From the NCBI GenBank assembly GCA_038496445.1, contig JALMLS010000103.1, positions 1 to 64,000 on the forward strand: a stretch of 64,000 nucleotides of DNA, in the 5' to 3' direction. The notes below the pieces were generated by a model. That model was not told where the DNA came from. It ran no database searches and was given only the letters and a program-made list of their open reading frames with translations. The position numbers were made by a program, and so were the translations under genes. The stretch is from Trichosphaerium sp. ATCC 40318 (Eukaryota > Discosea > Flabellinia > Trichosidae). Shown here one piece after another: positions 22,596 to 36,481 of this stretch (within the stretch, counting starts at the first letter, position 1; every line of letters starts with the position of its first letter).

Positions 22596-25500
22596 TCAAA
22601 TTTGTTTCCATTTCTTTAGTAAGTCCTCCATTTCATTAACTTGATGTTCTAGCCATGACCATTTACCTTCTTGTATGATAACTTGTTTAATACGTTCATC
22701 AGTAGTATTATCAAGTACAATATCAAGATCTTCAGTGAAGTCCTCTGCAAAAATAAGCTTCTCAGAAAAATGAAGCAACAGAAAGAACTAAATAGGTACC
22801 TCCTAAATGGCTTGGCAGTGATGTCTCCAAAATGTCCTTCTCTATTTTTGATAATTGATTTCTGAGTTTTCTGGCACGTTTGTAGTAATCAACAGCAGAC
22901 TCAAATTCATTATCAGGACAAGGCATATTGTCTTTGTTTTTTTCAAAAAACTCGTCAAACATGTTTTGTTTTTTTGTCGTAGTTTTTTCCCTGCATTCAT
23001 TCATTAATTTCATTGGTTAACATGTAAATTATTTTAGTTATGAGGTTAACAATGTCACTAAAGAAAACTGATATTTTAGTGTACTGTTTTTTTGGCTTTG
23101 AACGGTATAACAGCCAAGCCCTTCGAATAATTGATGCTGCATTATTCCTTCTTGTATGTTCATCTTCAGTTTTATACTCAACTAGATTCTGTTAACTCAC
23201 AATTGAAGTGAAAACTGAATACCGAAGTAAAACATCTGTACAAACGTACCTTTATCTTTGTACTCTCCTTCTGTATCATCTTGCATAACCACAACCTTTT
23301 TCTCTGTTTTTAGCGGCTGTTTAGGCATTTCAGGTGCAACTATAGGATCCTCTTCAAACGATTCTGTGTCTTCTGGCGATGTATCTTCAGTAGCAGCTAA
23401 CTCTTCTGCGGATTCTACCTCCTGCTTCTGTTGAGAACCTGAGGCCTCTTCAGAGTCATTAATACTATCATGCTTTTTATGTGCAATATCAAACAGGTGA
23501 TATTTTCTCTAGTGGCAACAGATGTGAGTTGAGGACTGTTTGATAAGATAACGCACAGCCCGTATTTGACCAAGTTCTCGGAGCTGATTTTTGTAATACT
23601 TGTTGTTAACTGCAGATGCTTTACTAAACTCTGGAGGATGATCATACCTGATTTAGAACAAAGTTAACAAAAATGTTAGGTTAGATTTATTGTTTTAACA
23701 CGTACACACACTTCCTACCATATCCACAAGTCCCATATTGTTCCCAATGGCGACATACATTTCGTTTAGGTCTTCTAGGATGTCTAAAATAACAAGATAA
23801 GAAACAAGGCATAAAGAAGTTAAAACGACGTTGAAAAGGTACCTTGGTTTGTTTCTAATTCTCTTTTTCTTTTGTTGTTTCTCTGCAGCCTCAATTTCTT
23901 CAACTGCTTCATTTGTTTGGCCTTCATTTTCTTTATGTATAACGGTAGTGTTTGGAAGCTAAAGAAATAAATTCTTAGACAATGGTGTGCACCTCAAAAC
24001 ACAACGAAAGTTGTACTGCTTCAATGGATTTGACACTCCGTGCTTGAAGATTGAGTTCATAAAAGTTTGATGCCATGACTGCTCTCGCAACATAAGTAGC
24101 AATGTTTCCACGCAATTTACTAGGATTGATAGATTCTATGGATATTTTATCCTTCAAATCTGTCTTGGGTTGTTCATCAATATGCTGAACACGAATAGTA
24201 TCTTTTACTCGAATAATTTCTATTTCGGTCATTGGATCTCCACGCTCTATAATTTGAATAAGTCACGTGATAACATTAAAATACTTCTCGTGCGTTTCAT
24301 AAATGAACGTAATGGCATATTTTGTATAAGACCAAGAGATAGACTAGAAGATGAGAGGTAAGTAAAATAACACTAAAAAAAAAGTAGGTACTCTAGATTA
24401 GAAAAAGCATCAGGCATATTAGGACGCTCTTTAAGTTCTTTGAACGCAGATTCAATTTCAGGCCGCAAGCGTTGCCTAAAGTGTCCTGCCGAATCTCCAA
24501 TATTCTTATGTACAAACAGGAGCACAAGAAGACCAAGCCATTGATCAGATATTTGGCCATATGTCCAGTCGCCTTAAATAAAAGTTATTTAACATAGAAG
24601 CAAACTAATACCGTAGACAATCTTTTTTCGTTTCCATAAGTCATTGTATTCTTGTTGATCAAATACTTCTCGCTTAATAACACAGGTCTACAAACATGTT
24701 AAAAAATGAGTACAAATAAACAAAACAGCTTACATTGACTGTCCACACCCATAGATATAATCTCTTTGCAAGAGATATCAAGTGATTCTTCTCTATGCCT
24801 TTAAAAGTGAACTCAGGGGAGCTTTTAATAGAGTATGCCATAGACATTGGTAATATTAGTCTTATGTTCGATGGAGAAGTACACATCTTGAAAGCTACCA
24901 GACTTTGTAGCAATGGCTTTAGGATGATATCTATTTTATTAGCTGTACTTTGTTGAAGCGAAAATTAGGGCGTACTCATACAATAATTTGGCGAAGGTGG
25001 GCAGTAATGATTAAGACAATGACAAATATACTTATAAATGAGATAGTTACTGTAAGAGTGATGTCCTCTTAAGGCTTCAGTTCTTGCAACTTCAGGGTAT
25101 CTATGAATTATCACAGGTAGTTTTGTTTCCCACGCGGTTTCATATGGAGACAATAGACCATATCCAAGCAGTTTAGGATCGATATTCTTCTCTTCAGTAG
25201 ATAGCAAAGAAGAAAAGTGTTCTGGTTTGTTGATGAAAGTAAATATACCTCTAACTTTCAAAGCAGCATCCGTCGGGTTTGAAAAATGCTTGTTTCCTTT
25301 TAAATTCTTAGGATATGATGCTGGAGAAGGTCCTAGACGAACAACTTAATGCACGAAAGATACTTGTTCTTGATTACCTTCTCCTTCCCAAATAAACTGA
25401 GCAAGAGCAAAAAAAGAAGGTTTTGAAACTGTTTGTTTTTTATGCTTTTTCCATTGACGCACAGCCATCGGATTTGTGAATCCCCAGTCATTATTCAACT

Positions 25501-28500
25501 CTTTCCAGAATAGCTCCATGTGCCTTTAAAAGCGGTTAATCACATCATCATTTGTTACTTGATTATCCGCACTTCCTGTACACCCTTAGGATACGCTCCT
25601 GTTGATTATTTTCAATGAACTCTTTACGATCTCCAGAAAACCAATGGTAGAGCAGTTTCATTTTTCCAACAATACGAGTTGCCTGCAAGTAATGTTACAA
25701 CTTCAAACGGGTTGTTTTTAAGGAATAGCTTACGAGTGCTAGGTAATCAAGTCTTGTAAAGGTGAGCTCTTGAGAAATTGAAATGTGTTGCTCTGCATGA
25801 AATCCTAGTAACAAATTATTGTATTTAGGAGTGCTGGTCAGTACCTCTAACCCAATTAGGTTGGATGGCAAGTACTCCTGTGTCACTAGATACTACGTTT
25901 TCTATACGTCTGATCGCCTCATAACCGATATCTAGAGCTTCACGCAACAGTAGAGAACTGGCAATCTTGTACGCCAAATCTTTTGACATCTTGGTTTTGT
26001 TTTAGTAATCAGGATAAACTATTAGAGCGATGCAAACGTACTGCTATTTTAGTGCCTTGTTTGTTCTTTTTCCATCCTTTAGGATGCCTTTTGATTAATT
26101 CAATAAAGTGTCTTGCCATGATATGATGTGAAGGTGTGTTTAAGTTCACCTGTCGAAACAACAATTATTGTACTGAAATAAATTAGAGCGCATGACTTAC
26201 AATGACAAAAGATCTCTTTGTAGCTGATATCCCGAGGTACTGAGATACATCAGACAGTTTTATAGTCTAAAAAAAATTTTACAGAAAGTACTACAGTATA
26301 ACCAACGTACTTGTCCTATAAACATACGACTTTTTGTTTGAGTCAAACAAAGCTGTGACATAACAGTCAACAGCTCAAAGAACTTTTGTTGAAGTATCAT
26401 TAATGGCCATTTATTCTTCTCGCTTGTTATTTGCTTACTCATACAAACAGTCTCAAGCGCTAAGAGCTCCTTGAACAGTTGTCCTTCAGCAAGTTTAATA
26501 ACTGGAAGAAGGTACCTAAAAAGAAATAATTGTCGATTTTCTACTTACGGTGCTTCAATCTACGTACTCTAGGCTTGAGAGGCGTTTTCCTATGAGTAAG
26601 AAAATATCCACGGATGTATCTATTCCATTTATAGTACCCAAATCGTTAGCTTCAGTCAATAGTTTTAAGACTTGATTCTTTAACGACTTGTTGCCATCTG
26701 TATGAAAAAAATAAGAACAAGCTCATTTTAAGCCTTGTGAAGTGTACCATTTAATATCGCATCATCAAAGCACTTATTTGCCTAAAACATAAGATAAAAG
26801 ATATTTAGTATACACATTACCTTTGAAATCAAGCAACGGATAGCATCTTTAGGCCTATTCAATTTGGCATACAAGTCTTTTGCTTTAACAAACTTTCCTG
26901 ATTCTTCAAAGAGAGTTGCAGCTTTAATTTCATCACCTTGCACAGCATATAACGCAGCAAGTAATTGAGTATAATTCTTTCGTCTCAAGAACGTCTCAAT
27001 CTCACTAATTAAGTATGTTATCAACTGAACAAAAAAAGGTAGTGGTTGTTACCTTTTGTCTAAAAGCATGGCTGCCTTTAGAGCGAGCTCCATCTCATCG
27101 TTATCCCAAAAAAATTGTGTACATTTCTTTATTAGTTTGCTATGTTTGAAGGTTTCAGCGCTATCCTCTAAAAGACCAATAGAGAAGTTGTAGTCATCAG
27201 TTGTTTTGACTTTTACTAGAAAACAATAAGAAAAATGTGACCTCCAAATACTTGGCACCTTGGCTTATACAATCTAATGCTTTAACAGCATCACCAGCTT
27301 TTTTATAAGAATGAGCTGCTTTGCGATACGTTTTAGATATTTCAAAAGACCATCCAGCATATCTCCAGTTTTCTACCTCTTCAAACAAGTACCCAGCTAC
27401 ACCACGTTAGTAAAATAAAAACGAAGATTTGACAGTAAAGTAGTAGTATACTACCGCCCCGGTGACAAAACTATTCAACTTCATAATCTATACTGTAACA
27501 CTTGAAAACGGTTGCTCAGGGTAATTCCAAACAATAGGTGTTTCACCCATGCATAACAAAGCAATGACTTCAAAAAAAAGAAAAAGAGAAGCATGGAAAA
27601 AAATAAGAAGTGAACGTACCTTCCTTGTACTCCTTATTTAAATACCTAATGTGAAAAAGTAAGGGTTTAGACATACAAGTATGATAATATTTTATCGTAC
27701 CGACAGTTTGCTTCATATTCCTTGAGGAGAACATTTTCATCATCGTATTTACTTTCCCGTACTTCTTTGTACAACTCCGCTGCTTGTTTGTAGTTTCCAT
27801 TACCCTGGTGCACCAAAGCTTGTACTTGTTTCATCAAAATATTATCTCCACTCTTACCAAAACAGTACTGAGCCGATCTATATTGTCCTTGCTCAAAGAA
27901 CAACAGTGCACGATCTCGCTGAGGATGTTAATAAAGTTTAAAAAACGTCATAAAGAAAACAAAAAGACCACCGTACCCACTCCTTTTTAGAGCTCTTTTT
28001 TGCTATCATTTTGTTGTTCTTAATATCATTGGAAATAACACCCCTCTTCTTCCTATTTTAATCAAAATGGTTAACAGTAAAACAAAAAAGTACACATTCA
28101 TCTCAATGCTAAGAAAAAAAAACCTGCATACCATAACGCCTCAATAGGCACTCTATTAGATGTGTCCTCATCAAAAATCCAAAGGTTATTCTTTGCACGT
28201 GTTACAATCATATATAATTGCTTCAACTCAGAGTTTAGTATTTTATGTTTATCTTCGCTGAAATCTAAGTCTCTTAGCATATCCTGATGAACCTTGGATT
28301 TTAAACTAATAATCACAGTCATTAGCAAAGCAGTAACATGTACTTGGATCACAAAAAATACATTTTAGAGTTGTCATCAGACTTGGCATCATCAGGTGCT
28401 TGAAAACTTGAAATATCAATCAAACTAGCACTTTCATCAACCTTCTGCTGCTTGCCTGTAACAAACACATTATCGATACCAGTATAAAGGCATGTATCAC

Positions 28501-31500
28501 GTACTCGCTGTATTGGAGTAGGTATTAATAACACGCCAAGACGAACTAGCAGTTGAATCCTTGAAAAAGTTGTAAACAAGTACATCGTCGAATTCAAGTC
28601 CTGTAGCGCAAAGGTTATGTACGAAACACTATGTTGATTCCCAATTACCTTTTGCTTCAATGACTGTAAGAACAAGATTGTCTAATATCTTAGGTTAAAA
28701 CTAAATCAACATCCTAAATTGTACCTTGTAGCTCAAGTGGCAATGTGTTCTTGCAATCTTCTGTTCGAACAATAATTGCCTGATTTGCACCAAACTCGAT
28801 AGCTTCACCAGAAGCTCTTTGCCCAAGAAACGTAAGTACCAAAGTATCTTTCTTGGTAGTTGGCATAACTACAGGTATATTGCCAGTATTCAAACCTTAT
28901 TAATGTTAATTCAACCAAGAATGAAACACAAGCTCCGCACCCAGGTCTTTCGCCAAGTTGTCGATTGTAGTAGGAAAAAATTCGGTTATCAACTCTATGA
29001 TTGTATTACCCATAGCCAATACTTCTGCTGTAGATCTGAAACTAGCGGTGAGCTGCTTCAACCTTGGGACTTTGTCTTTGGGCATAGTTCTATGGAAGAA
29101 AGAACGCAAATCTTCGAACCTAAAAGAAACACCTATAGACAGTTTTACGATTTTCTCTTTGTGTTTTTTAAGCTTCCAGTACCTCTTTCAATTGTTTGAG
29201 CAGTATCACCACAAAAGAAAAATCCGTCTGGGTTCTTACATACACTAAAAAAGAGTTGAAGCATAGCTTCATTGAAATCTTGAGTTTCGTCAACATAAAC
29301 CTCATGTATGACATCACCTACAACCCAATTAATTTGTACCTAGGCTAGTATTTTATGTTTTTGATATTACAACAAAATGGAGCAAATGTGTTAAGAAAAA
29401 AAAGAGATAATCCTGCCTTTGTATCCATTATTTAGTATTTGTTTGTGCACATAGTAAACAACGTCCATTAAGTCAAAGCCGTTAACTCTTCGCAAAAGTT
29501 TATTATACTCTAGGAAGATGCTATATACTTCGTCTTTGCGCCCCTATAGAGGATACAGTAAGATCTACAGCGTACAAACAAGATTTGTACCCTGAACATA
29601 TGCGCTTTTTTTCTTCCAATGTCTTTGTAATCTTGAAGTGTTAAGTATCCGTTGTTGGAGTGTAAAGATCCAAAGCTTCCTTTAATGAAACTAGCAATCT
29701 CTGTCCATATCTATTAAACATTTGAGAACGAGTAATGTAAGAACCATTGACAATAAGAAGCAATAAGAGTGTACCAAATTAGGATGATACAGCTTACCAT
29801 ACTCTTCAAAAGCTTTCTTTGATACGAGCGTGGGCCATATATTGGTTTCGAAATACCTGTAGTCAACGAAGATCTTTTTAGATTTTTGCGAAACTCCAGT
29901 ACGTCCTACAACAAGCCAGAGTTAAACAGTTTAATATGTACAAAAAATCCCCTAGTTACCTGGTCTTTGTCTCGCTGCAATGTCTTTGTCGATTAAGCAC
30001 TGAACATCACTCATACTTCTCATTTTAGTTTCAGAATGTAATATGTGCGTATCAGCAATAGTAAAGAAAGGTGTATCCAATGTATTATCAAGCATAAAGA
30101 GAAACTTAAGAAACGTGACAATCACAGGGTATCCACTAGTTGGTATGCCTTGCAATTTGTTTGGTAACTTTTCTTTAAGCCTTGTATCAGATACTTCAAA
30201 GTAAGCCTCTGTAGGGATAGTGTTACTACAAAAGAGCAAAATAAAAAACAAAACTATTGTCTTTCTAGTTCGTATTTGTACCTTGAAGACCTGTAAAATA
30301 CTGTTGAATGTGACCACATAACATAGGTGAGACAGTAACGAAAAGTTGATGAAAATGGGTCTCTATGCTCGAATCTTCAGGTGTGGGGAGTATTGCACCA
30401 AGAGCTAACTGTTGAGCCGCCCAATACCTTTAAAAAACAATCAACAATATGAAGTGAGTATTGAGTATTTGTCAATCCATTACCTTCCCCACATACGTAG
30501 TACTGCACATGTAGTTTTACCTGTACCAGACCTGTCCATAATGGTATTTAAGTTGATATAAGGTTTACAAAGTAGTACTACATACCGACCAATAAGCATA
30601 ATACTTTCTTTTCGTTTGATAACACTATGTTCTTGTTCCGATACTTTAAGCTTAAACTCTCTATTGTCGCTTGTAGAATCTCTTAATAAAGATGCAAGTA
30701 CTTCTTTAGAAAGCTCATAGAACTTATCAAGAATATAGCAATCAAGAAGAGTCGATTCTGTTGATACTGATTTCTCTTTACTTTCAGCAAGTTTAGTGGC
30801 CGATTTATCACCAAAGTCATAACGCCTTGGAATATAAATAACGCGACCATCATCATCTTTATCAGTGTAATCGCCGTCAGATATCTTAAGTTTATCTAAT
30901 AAATCCTTACGTGGCTGTTCACGTGTTTTGATTTTTCGCGCATTCAGATAATCAATTACACTTGAAAAAGTCAGTATGTGTTCAAATAAGTGCTGCACTT
31001 ACCGACGAACATATTTATGGGCAACTATATCCCAAACCTGTTAGCAATATGTTAGAAGAATTCGGTACAGAAAAAGACTGTTTTCTTACGCGTATCATGT
31101 CTGTGTACATCCCAAGACGTTCTGAAAAGTCAACATCAATTTGCCAAATCATACGAACATCTTTTGTGATGTATGTCTCGTATACTTTCGCGTTCTACTC
31201 AATTGTAAGCGACATACGAGGTATCTAAAATATAAAATACATACCTTTACTCCTTCCAGTAGTTTCATTGTGGTTGGCGAACGGTATCCCTTAAATGACA
31301 TAAGCAAGACAATAAAAGATATTTTTCGTACCTGAGCCAATGATAATATTTTAGAGATTGCAGCACGCTTTATAACACTATCACTCTTTGCTAAGTTCTT
31401 GCATGCATTCGCGCTATATGTGAGTTCCCAAGGCATCTTAGATAGAGATTCAATAGCCATTGTTAACCGATCTGGTAGCTCTTCTGTTTCTTTAGTCTTT

Positions 31501-33974
31501 ACAACTTTTGCTACAGCATGGAAACTACAAATATTAACACAACAATAGAGATCACCTCCAGGCTTACAGTTGCTTTTTTACTGGCGTTTCCATATAATCA
31601 ACTTTGTTTCTTTTCACTTCGGCTTTTGGTATATTTACCTTTGCAGGTACATGTGCACTAGACAGAATATGAGAAAGATGTTTTTTTTCGTTCACCAGAA
31701 AGGAAAACTCGCTATGATTATTTGTAGCTTGCCCCTTCAGTAAAACTATAGTTTTTTCATCGACCATAACTTTGCTTCTATTGCACTATTCGAATCTTCG
31801 ACCATAGGCTTGACAGAAGCAGCAGGTTCATGAGCAGGTGCTGCAATCATAAATTCGTATTTTGAAGGCTTCTTCCTTCTGTTATTACGTCTTCTCCTTG
31901 ACGCTATTATTTATAAGCATTAATCACGTGAATAATTTATGCAAACATTATTAATATTTTTCTACATACACTTTTTAGTTTGCTTCTTCTGGTTCTGTTG
32001 CTTTCCATTGTTATGTTTGGCCTTGGTATTGTTCTTTTTACTCGTGTTGTGCGAACCTTCTGTTGGCAGAAACCTACTTCGTATACGCTCTGGACATAAC
32101 TGGAGGGCAGTTTTACCAGCATAGTTCTTACCAGTGTGTGGAGAGAGACCTAAAAACACCAAGTGTAAGAAATTAGGCTACGAGGATATTGTTATCTCAA
32201 ACGTACTATGCTCTTCAATTAAGTAGTTTATAAGAGTTAAGTTTCCACTCTTCATTGCGTAATGCATTACACTATTCCCAGTAGTTTCACTAACATTCAT
32301 TGTAGCTCCATAGTCCCCCAAGCATTTTATGATCTTATGATTTCCTTGTTTCGCTGAAGCCAAAACAAGCGATGACGTTTTGAAATCAGCCTTGTCGTCT
32401 TCCTTCATATCTTCAAAAAAACCCTTCAGTTCAAAACGACATTTGCTAAGGTTTACGAGCTTTGTGTACGTACATTCTAATATGCCTTTAACAAATGTGA
32501 CACTATTAATAGATATAGCAATTGATATTGGGGACTTCCCAGACTTGTTAGGTATGTGCATAGACCCAAGTTTAACCTAAAAAAAATTTTAGAAAACATT
32601 GGATTAAAGGATAGTGTGCTTTTTAACCAGCGTACGTTAGGACGAGTTAATTGTTTCATTGCAATTTCAACATTGTACTTACATAATGAAGTATAAATAG
32701 TTGTTTTTGTAGCATCTTTAATTGATAAATCAACACTGCCGTATTGAAGAAAGTATAAAATAGCTTCTTCATTTTTTTTCTCCAGAACATAATGAAGAGG
32801 TGTCTCTAAATCACATTAATCAGTAGCTTCGCTTCAACGCTACAACGTACGTCCTTTAGGGAAAGATACACAATTACTAAAGTCGTTCATGGAGTAGAAC
32901 AGCTTCAAAAGTACTTTCTGACGTTCCATCGTTGGCTTGTTTTTACTTGGTATATAAAGCTAAAAATAAATCATTTAGTGGATAATGTCAACGTTACCTT
33001 TTTTGTGATACCTTTTCTAGTAGGTCTAAAGTTTTTTCACTCTGTATCATAAAACTATACACTTTTTTTGTACGAACATCACTTAACAATGAAATGTCAA
33101 CTATATACACACGTGTTAGGTTTTTTTAGTTATCACAGTGAGTTGAACAGTTTTTTCGTTTCAAAAAAAAAAAACGACAACATAATGATCACGTGCCTCT
33201 CTCGTCAAGCAAACGTGTGATAAATGTAGCAGCCATTGATTCACGTGCTGACATCTTTATATCAGAAATATTACAGCGTTTTATTTCTGACAAAGTGACA
33301 GAAAGGTCACTTGAACTGAAAATCGAAGTTTGCTTCATAATGTCACATATCACGTGCCCTATACGGAATACGTTAACCATTGATTAAATACCAAAAAAAA
33401 AATAAACCAAGGCCATTGTGAGGTGAACTTTGAATGCGTTTTTATGAACGGCCAACGAACATTTAAACTCTAGTGCTAACGTACATGCTTTATCATGGTA
33501 TTCACTATTTCTGAATGGCTGTTCGTTATTGAATTCATTCGAGATGACAACAGTATCATATTCGTTTACATGCGATGCAAAGCCCTTGTGCCCCAGGATG
33601 GGATATCCACATTGACGCGTTAGAGACTCTAAATAGCCCTTGTTTCTTAGTTCTGCTAAGAGCCTGCGCTCATCTGACAACGGAATATGACCCTAAAACA
33701 TAATTGTAAGAGAGCAAAGTTTGAAGCTAACGCACCCAATACATTTTCCAAACGCAAAAAAATACTTGCTTGAACCCACCTGAAGCAAATTAGAAATTGC
33801 GCATTACTAACAGTTTGTCATACAGTTCAAACAGTACATCAAAACAGCAACAACGCAATCTGGGTGTTCGTTGTACTCTTTAATAAGCTCTAGAAAGCGC
33901 TGAATACGCTCTTGGCCATTATTGGTGCCCTTTAATTTCGCAGCACACTCATTGAATATTGTCTTCTTGTCCAT
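22596..33974 (-). CDS. TRANK1-like giant protein: ankyrin repeats, UvrD/SF1-type helicase, TPR-like repeats, CCCH zinc finger
   Basis: An 11-kb gene with dozens of short introns. The N-terminus (MDKKTIFNECAAK at 33974) is followed by ankyrin-like units (ETPLHYVLEKKNEEAILYFL, about 32800; GNSVMHYAMKSGNLTLINYL, about 32250). A family-specific block follows (MPWELTYSANACKNL, about 31400; IWQIDVDFSERLGMYTDMIR, about 31100). Helicase motifs come next: Walker A GRSGTGKTTC split by an intron (about 30520-30600), motif II VDETQDFNEAML and GDTAQTIERG (about 29190-29310), LTASFRSTAEVL (about 29040), VIEAKGLEFDDVLVYNF (about 28590-28680) and LKQLYMIVTRAKNNLWIFD (about 28170). TPR-like repeats lie between about 28000 and 26780. 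Near the C-terminus is a CCCH finger, C-x8-C-x5-C-x3-H, across an intron (CRHWEQYGTC at about 23745; the last H at about 23640). The stop is at 22596. Exon borders at 33380-32990 are uncertain, so the first exons could belong to a separate gene. The helicase motifs look intact. Confidence 0.82.
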
Positions 33975-35179
33975 TGTTATTGTTTAACGTCAGTAGTCAC
34001 AAGATTTTCAAACAACAAAATTATGGACCACAATCCACTCAAGTAGATTTTCTTTCTTTCATACATTGTCACAGCGCTTTATACTAGCCTTCATTTGCCG
34101 TCCTTACTTTGCATTTGAACAAAAAGTGGGAAGACAAAGAATCCACTTGAGTGGATTTTGCTTATTCACATATCAAAATGGTTGTTTATTAACGTGTGAC
34201 TGTCATACCCACCAATATATGACATTTTGTGAGTTAAAGGTAGGGTTCGTCCCAAGCAAAGCGCCTGGCCCGACAAAAAGCGACCAGCACTCTATATTAG
34301 CTTGTTCCATACCGAGCTGTTTTGAACAAAAGTGGGAAGATAAAGAATCCACCAGATGGATTTTGGCAAAAGCAAAAAACAACGCAAAAGGCAACATTCT
34401 ATTTGGCATTTTTGTTCTTACAACTAAAAGTACTCAGCACTTCTCATACGTAAAATACTGGTTGTTACAGACCTCATTGTTCTGAAAAGTACGGAACTAA
34501 TTGGCGTTACAAGTACATAGCACCAGTAGCATATTCTACACGTAGGAAATGTGTTATTGTCAGTAGCAAGTCTTAAAATTTCGCTCGAGAAATGTAAGAA
34601 ATAACAAAATGGGTGTGAATACTTGGTTCAAAGATTGTTGACAGCTGGCAGCATACAAAATTCTAAGTAATACCAAGCTTCAAATCTGTTGTAGTTCTCA
34701 TGGCTTGTAGTTTAAAGTCACGCTGCCGACTAATGTAGTGATTGTAAGTAAACGGCAGTTAAACGTTAGTCGTATGTGAATTGTTTTAAAGCCTGTGCCA
34801 ACACGTAGCTATTTTTCTACTAGAAACACGTGACAGTGTGTATTGTTGTTCAAGTTTGCGAAACTTTACAAATTTTGCTGCGTGTGACTTTAGGTTTTCA
34901 AGTTTAGTCAGACTTGCCAGATCTTGCACATGCTGTTAGTTCTTTCAGAACTGAAATTTTAGCAGAAACATTGATTTGCTGTCAGTTGGAGTTGATGATC
35001 GTTTATAACTTTGGCGAGTAGCAGTTCAATCAATGACAGATTACGATAGAAAAGTTTTTTAATTTATTGATTTGTACAAGAGATCAATCCAATAAATGGA
35101 TAGGTCTCTGGCTACGTCGATCCACGTAGGATCTTAGCAGAGCGAGACGGAGTCTCTCCTCCAATATGGTAGTGTTGGA
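33975..35179. other. Intergenic region containing an imperfect direct repeat
   Basis: No convincing gene. A roughly 45-bp block (TTGAACAAAAAGTGGGAAGA and onward) at 34114-34160 recurs at 34321-34367 with a few differences. A 139-codon ORF spanning both copies has no recognisable motif. Confidence 0.4.
34114..34367 (+). repeat. Pair of direct repeats about 207 bp apart
   Basis: Copies at 34114-34160 and 34321-34367 share GAACAAAA(A)GTGGGAAGA, AAAGAATCCAC and GGATTTTGG. A related ATCCACT...AGATTTT string lies at about 34030, hinting at a third, more diverged copy. Confidence 0.6.
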
Positions 35180-36481
35180 CTAACAAGAACAAGTGAATCT
35201 AACAGTACTATCAACAAGCTCCACTTTTTTACTTATTATTAAAGCAATACCCAACTCTTCAACAATTTTTTTGTTAAACTGATGAGATCTTCGCGAGTTG
35301 ATTTTAAGGTAAACAAGAGAAGGTAAGTGTTTCAAACATCTTATGGTAAGCTTGCTTCTGCTGCCAATTTTGAGTCGCACCAAATTAACCAATTGATCCA
35401 TGCCTACATCTGTAATATTACATCCTGCAAGGGTGAGGCGTTTCAAAGTAGGCAAGTAACTCAATCCTTCATCTGTTATGGAATAGTTGTTCTCAATTCG
35501 GAGATATTCAATACTACTTAGGTGCCCTAAATTCTCGTCTGTAATATCACTGCCGTGCTTTCCGTCTTTGATTATGAGATGCTTGAGATCAACCAAGTAC
35601 TTGAAACAAGAACCTGTAATGTTTTTACAGCAATCAAGTTTGAGGTGCTGAAGATGGATAAGGTGTTTTAACGATGAGTCTGTAATTGTAGAACTATGAG
35701 TCAGAATTAGTTTCTTCAGACCAACCAATTGCTTTAATGAATCTGAAACATTGGATAGAATGTGAAGACTCAGATGTTTTACATTTGTAAGGTGACTTAT
35801 GCCATCATAGTTAGTATCGCAAATAGAAACTGAGTGTATATTGCAAAGGTGCTTAAACCATTCTTTTCTTACTTTGCTAAGCGAGATTTCGTGAACATTA
35901 GAAAGAGCTTTTATTCCATCCGCAGTAATGTTGCTACATGCATCAATATGGATCGTGTGTACAGACTTTAGAGCTTTTAAAGAAACGTCTGTTATATGAG
36001 TGTTTCTTAACGAAATATTGTGAATAGTGGTGCCTGTATTGACAAGTGCGAGGATGTTTGCGTCTGTTATATTACTATACGAAAAAGATATAGTATGAAC
36101 ACCAGCCAGACAAGCCATGTCAATCGCTGAAAACGTTAATGCTTCAATAAGAAAGTCAAAACAGAAAATTCTTGTATTTTTTAACAAGGGACTGCCTTTC
36201 AGGATGCGAGAATCTTCCGAAGCTGAAAATACGATCCTCTCAAACCCAATATTATGTCGAATAATATCATTAAACTGATGAGATACTAAAGACGCCGCGA
36301 AGCGTTCGTTTCTCTTTAAATAACGTAATACGTTTGTTAGTGTCTCTGGTGGCAGTGGTTTTGTTTGTTTTGAAGAAAATAAATCTGTAGTATCCGTCGC
36401 ATCAAATAGAAACATGTAGAGCGTTATCCGTTTGTTTGATACAAAATAAAGCGAAATTTCCATCAAAACACGTGGGCACAA
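35180..36481 (-). CDS. F-box/leucine-rich-repeat protein
   Basis: A single uninterrupted frame of up to 433 codons. Residues about 40-75 (LPPETLTNVLRYLKRNERFA, SLVSHQFNDIIRHNIGFERI) form the F-box-like start shared by the family. About 14 LRRs of 22-25 residues follow, of the AMN1/cysteine-containing style (HLKLDCCKNITGSCFKYL, RLTLAGCNITDVGMDQL). Repeats are more diverged from each other than in the 43.6-kb gene. F-box LRR proteins recruit substrates to SCF ubiquitin ligases; the substrate is unknown. The first Met is doubtful because CACGTG at 36469 falls within the first five codons. The Met at 36463 or 36415 may be the true start. Confidence 0.8.
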   Translation of the reverse strand: MCPRVLMEISLYFVSNKRITLYMFLFDATDTTDLFSSKQTKPLPPETLTNVLRYLKRNERFAASLVSHQFNDIIRHNIGFERIVFSASEDSRILKGSPLLKNTRIFCFDFLIEALTFSAIDMACLAGVHTISFSYSNITDANILALVNTGTTIHNISLRNTHITDVSLKALKSVHTIHIDACSNITADGIKALSNVHEISLSKVRKEWFKHLCNIHSVSICDTNYDGISHLTNVKHLSLHILSNVSDSLKQLVGLKKLILTHSSTITDSSLKHLIHLQHLKLDCCKNITGSCFKYLVDLKHLIIKDGKHGSDITDENLGHLSSIEYLRIENNYSITDEGLSYLPTLKRLTLAGCNITDVGMDQLVNLVRLKIGSRSKLTIRCLKHLPSLVYLKINSRRSHQFNKKIVEELGIALIISKKVELVDSTVRFTCSC

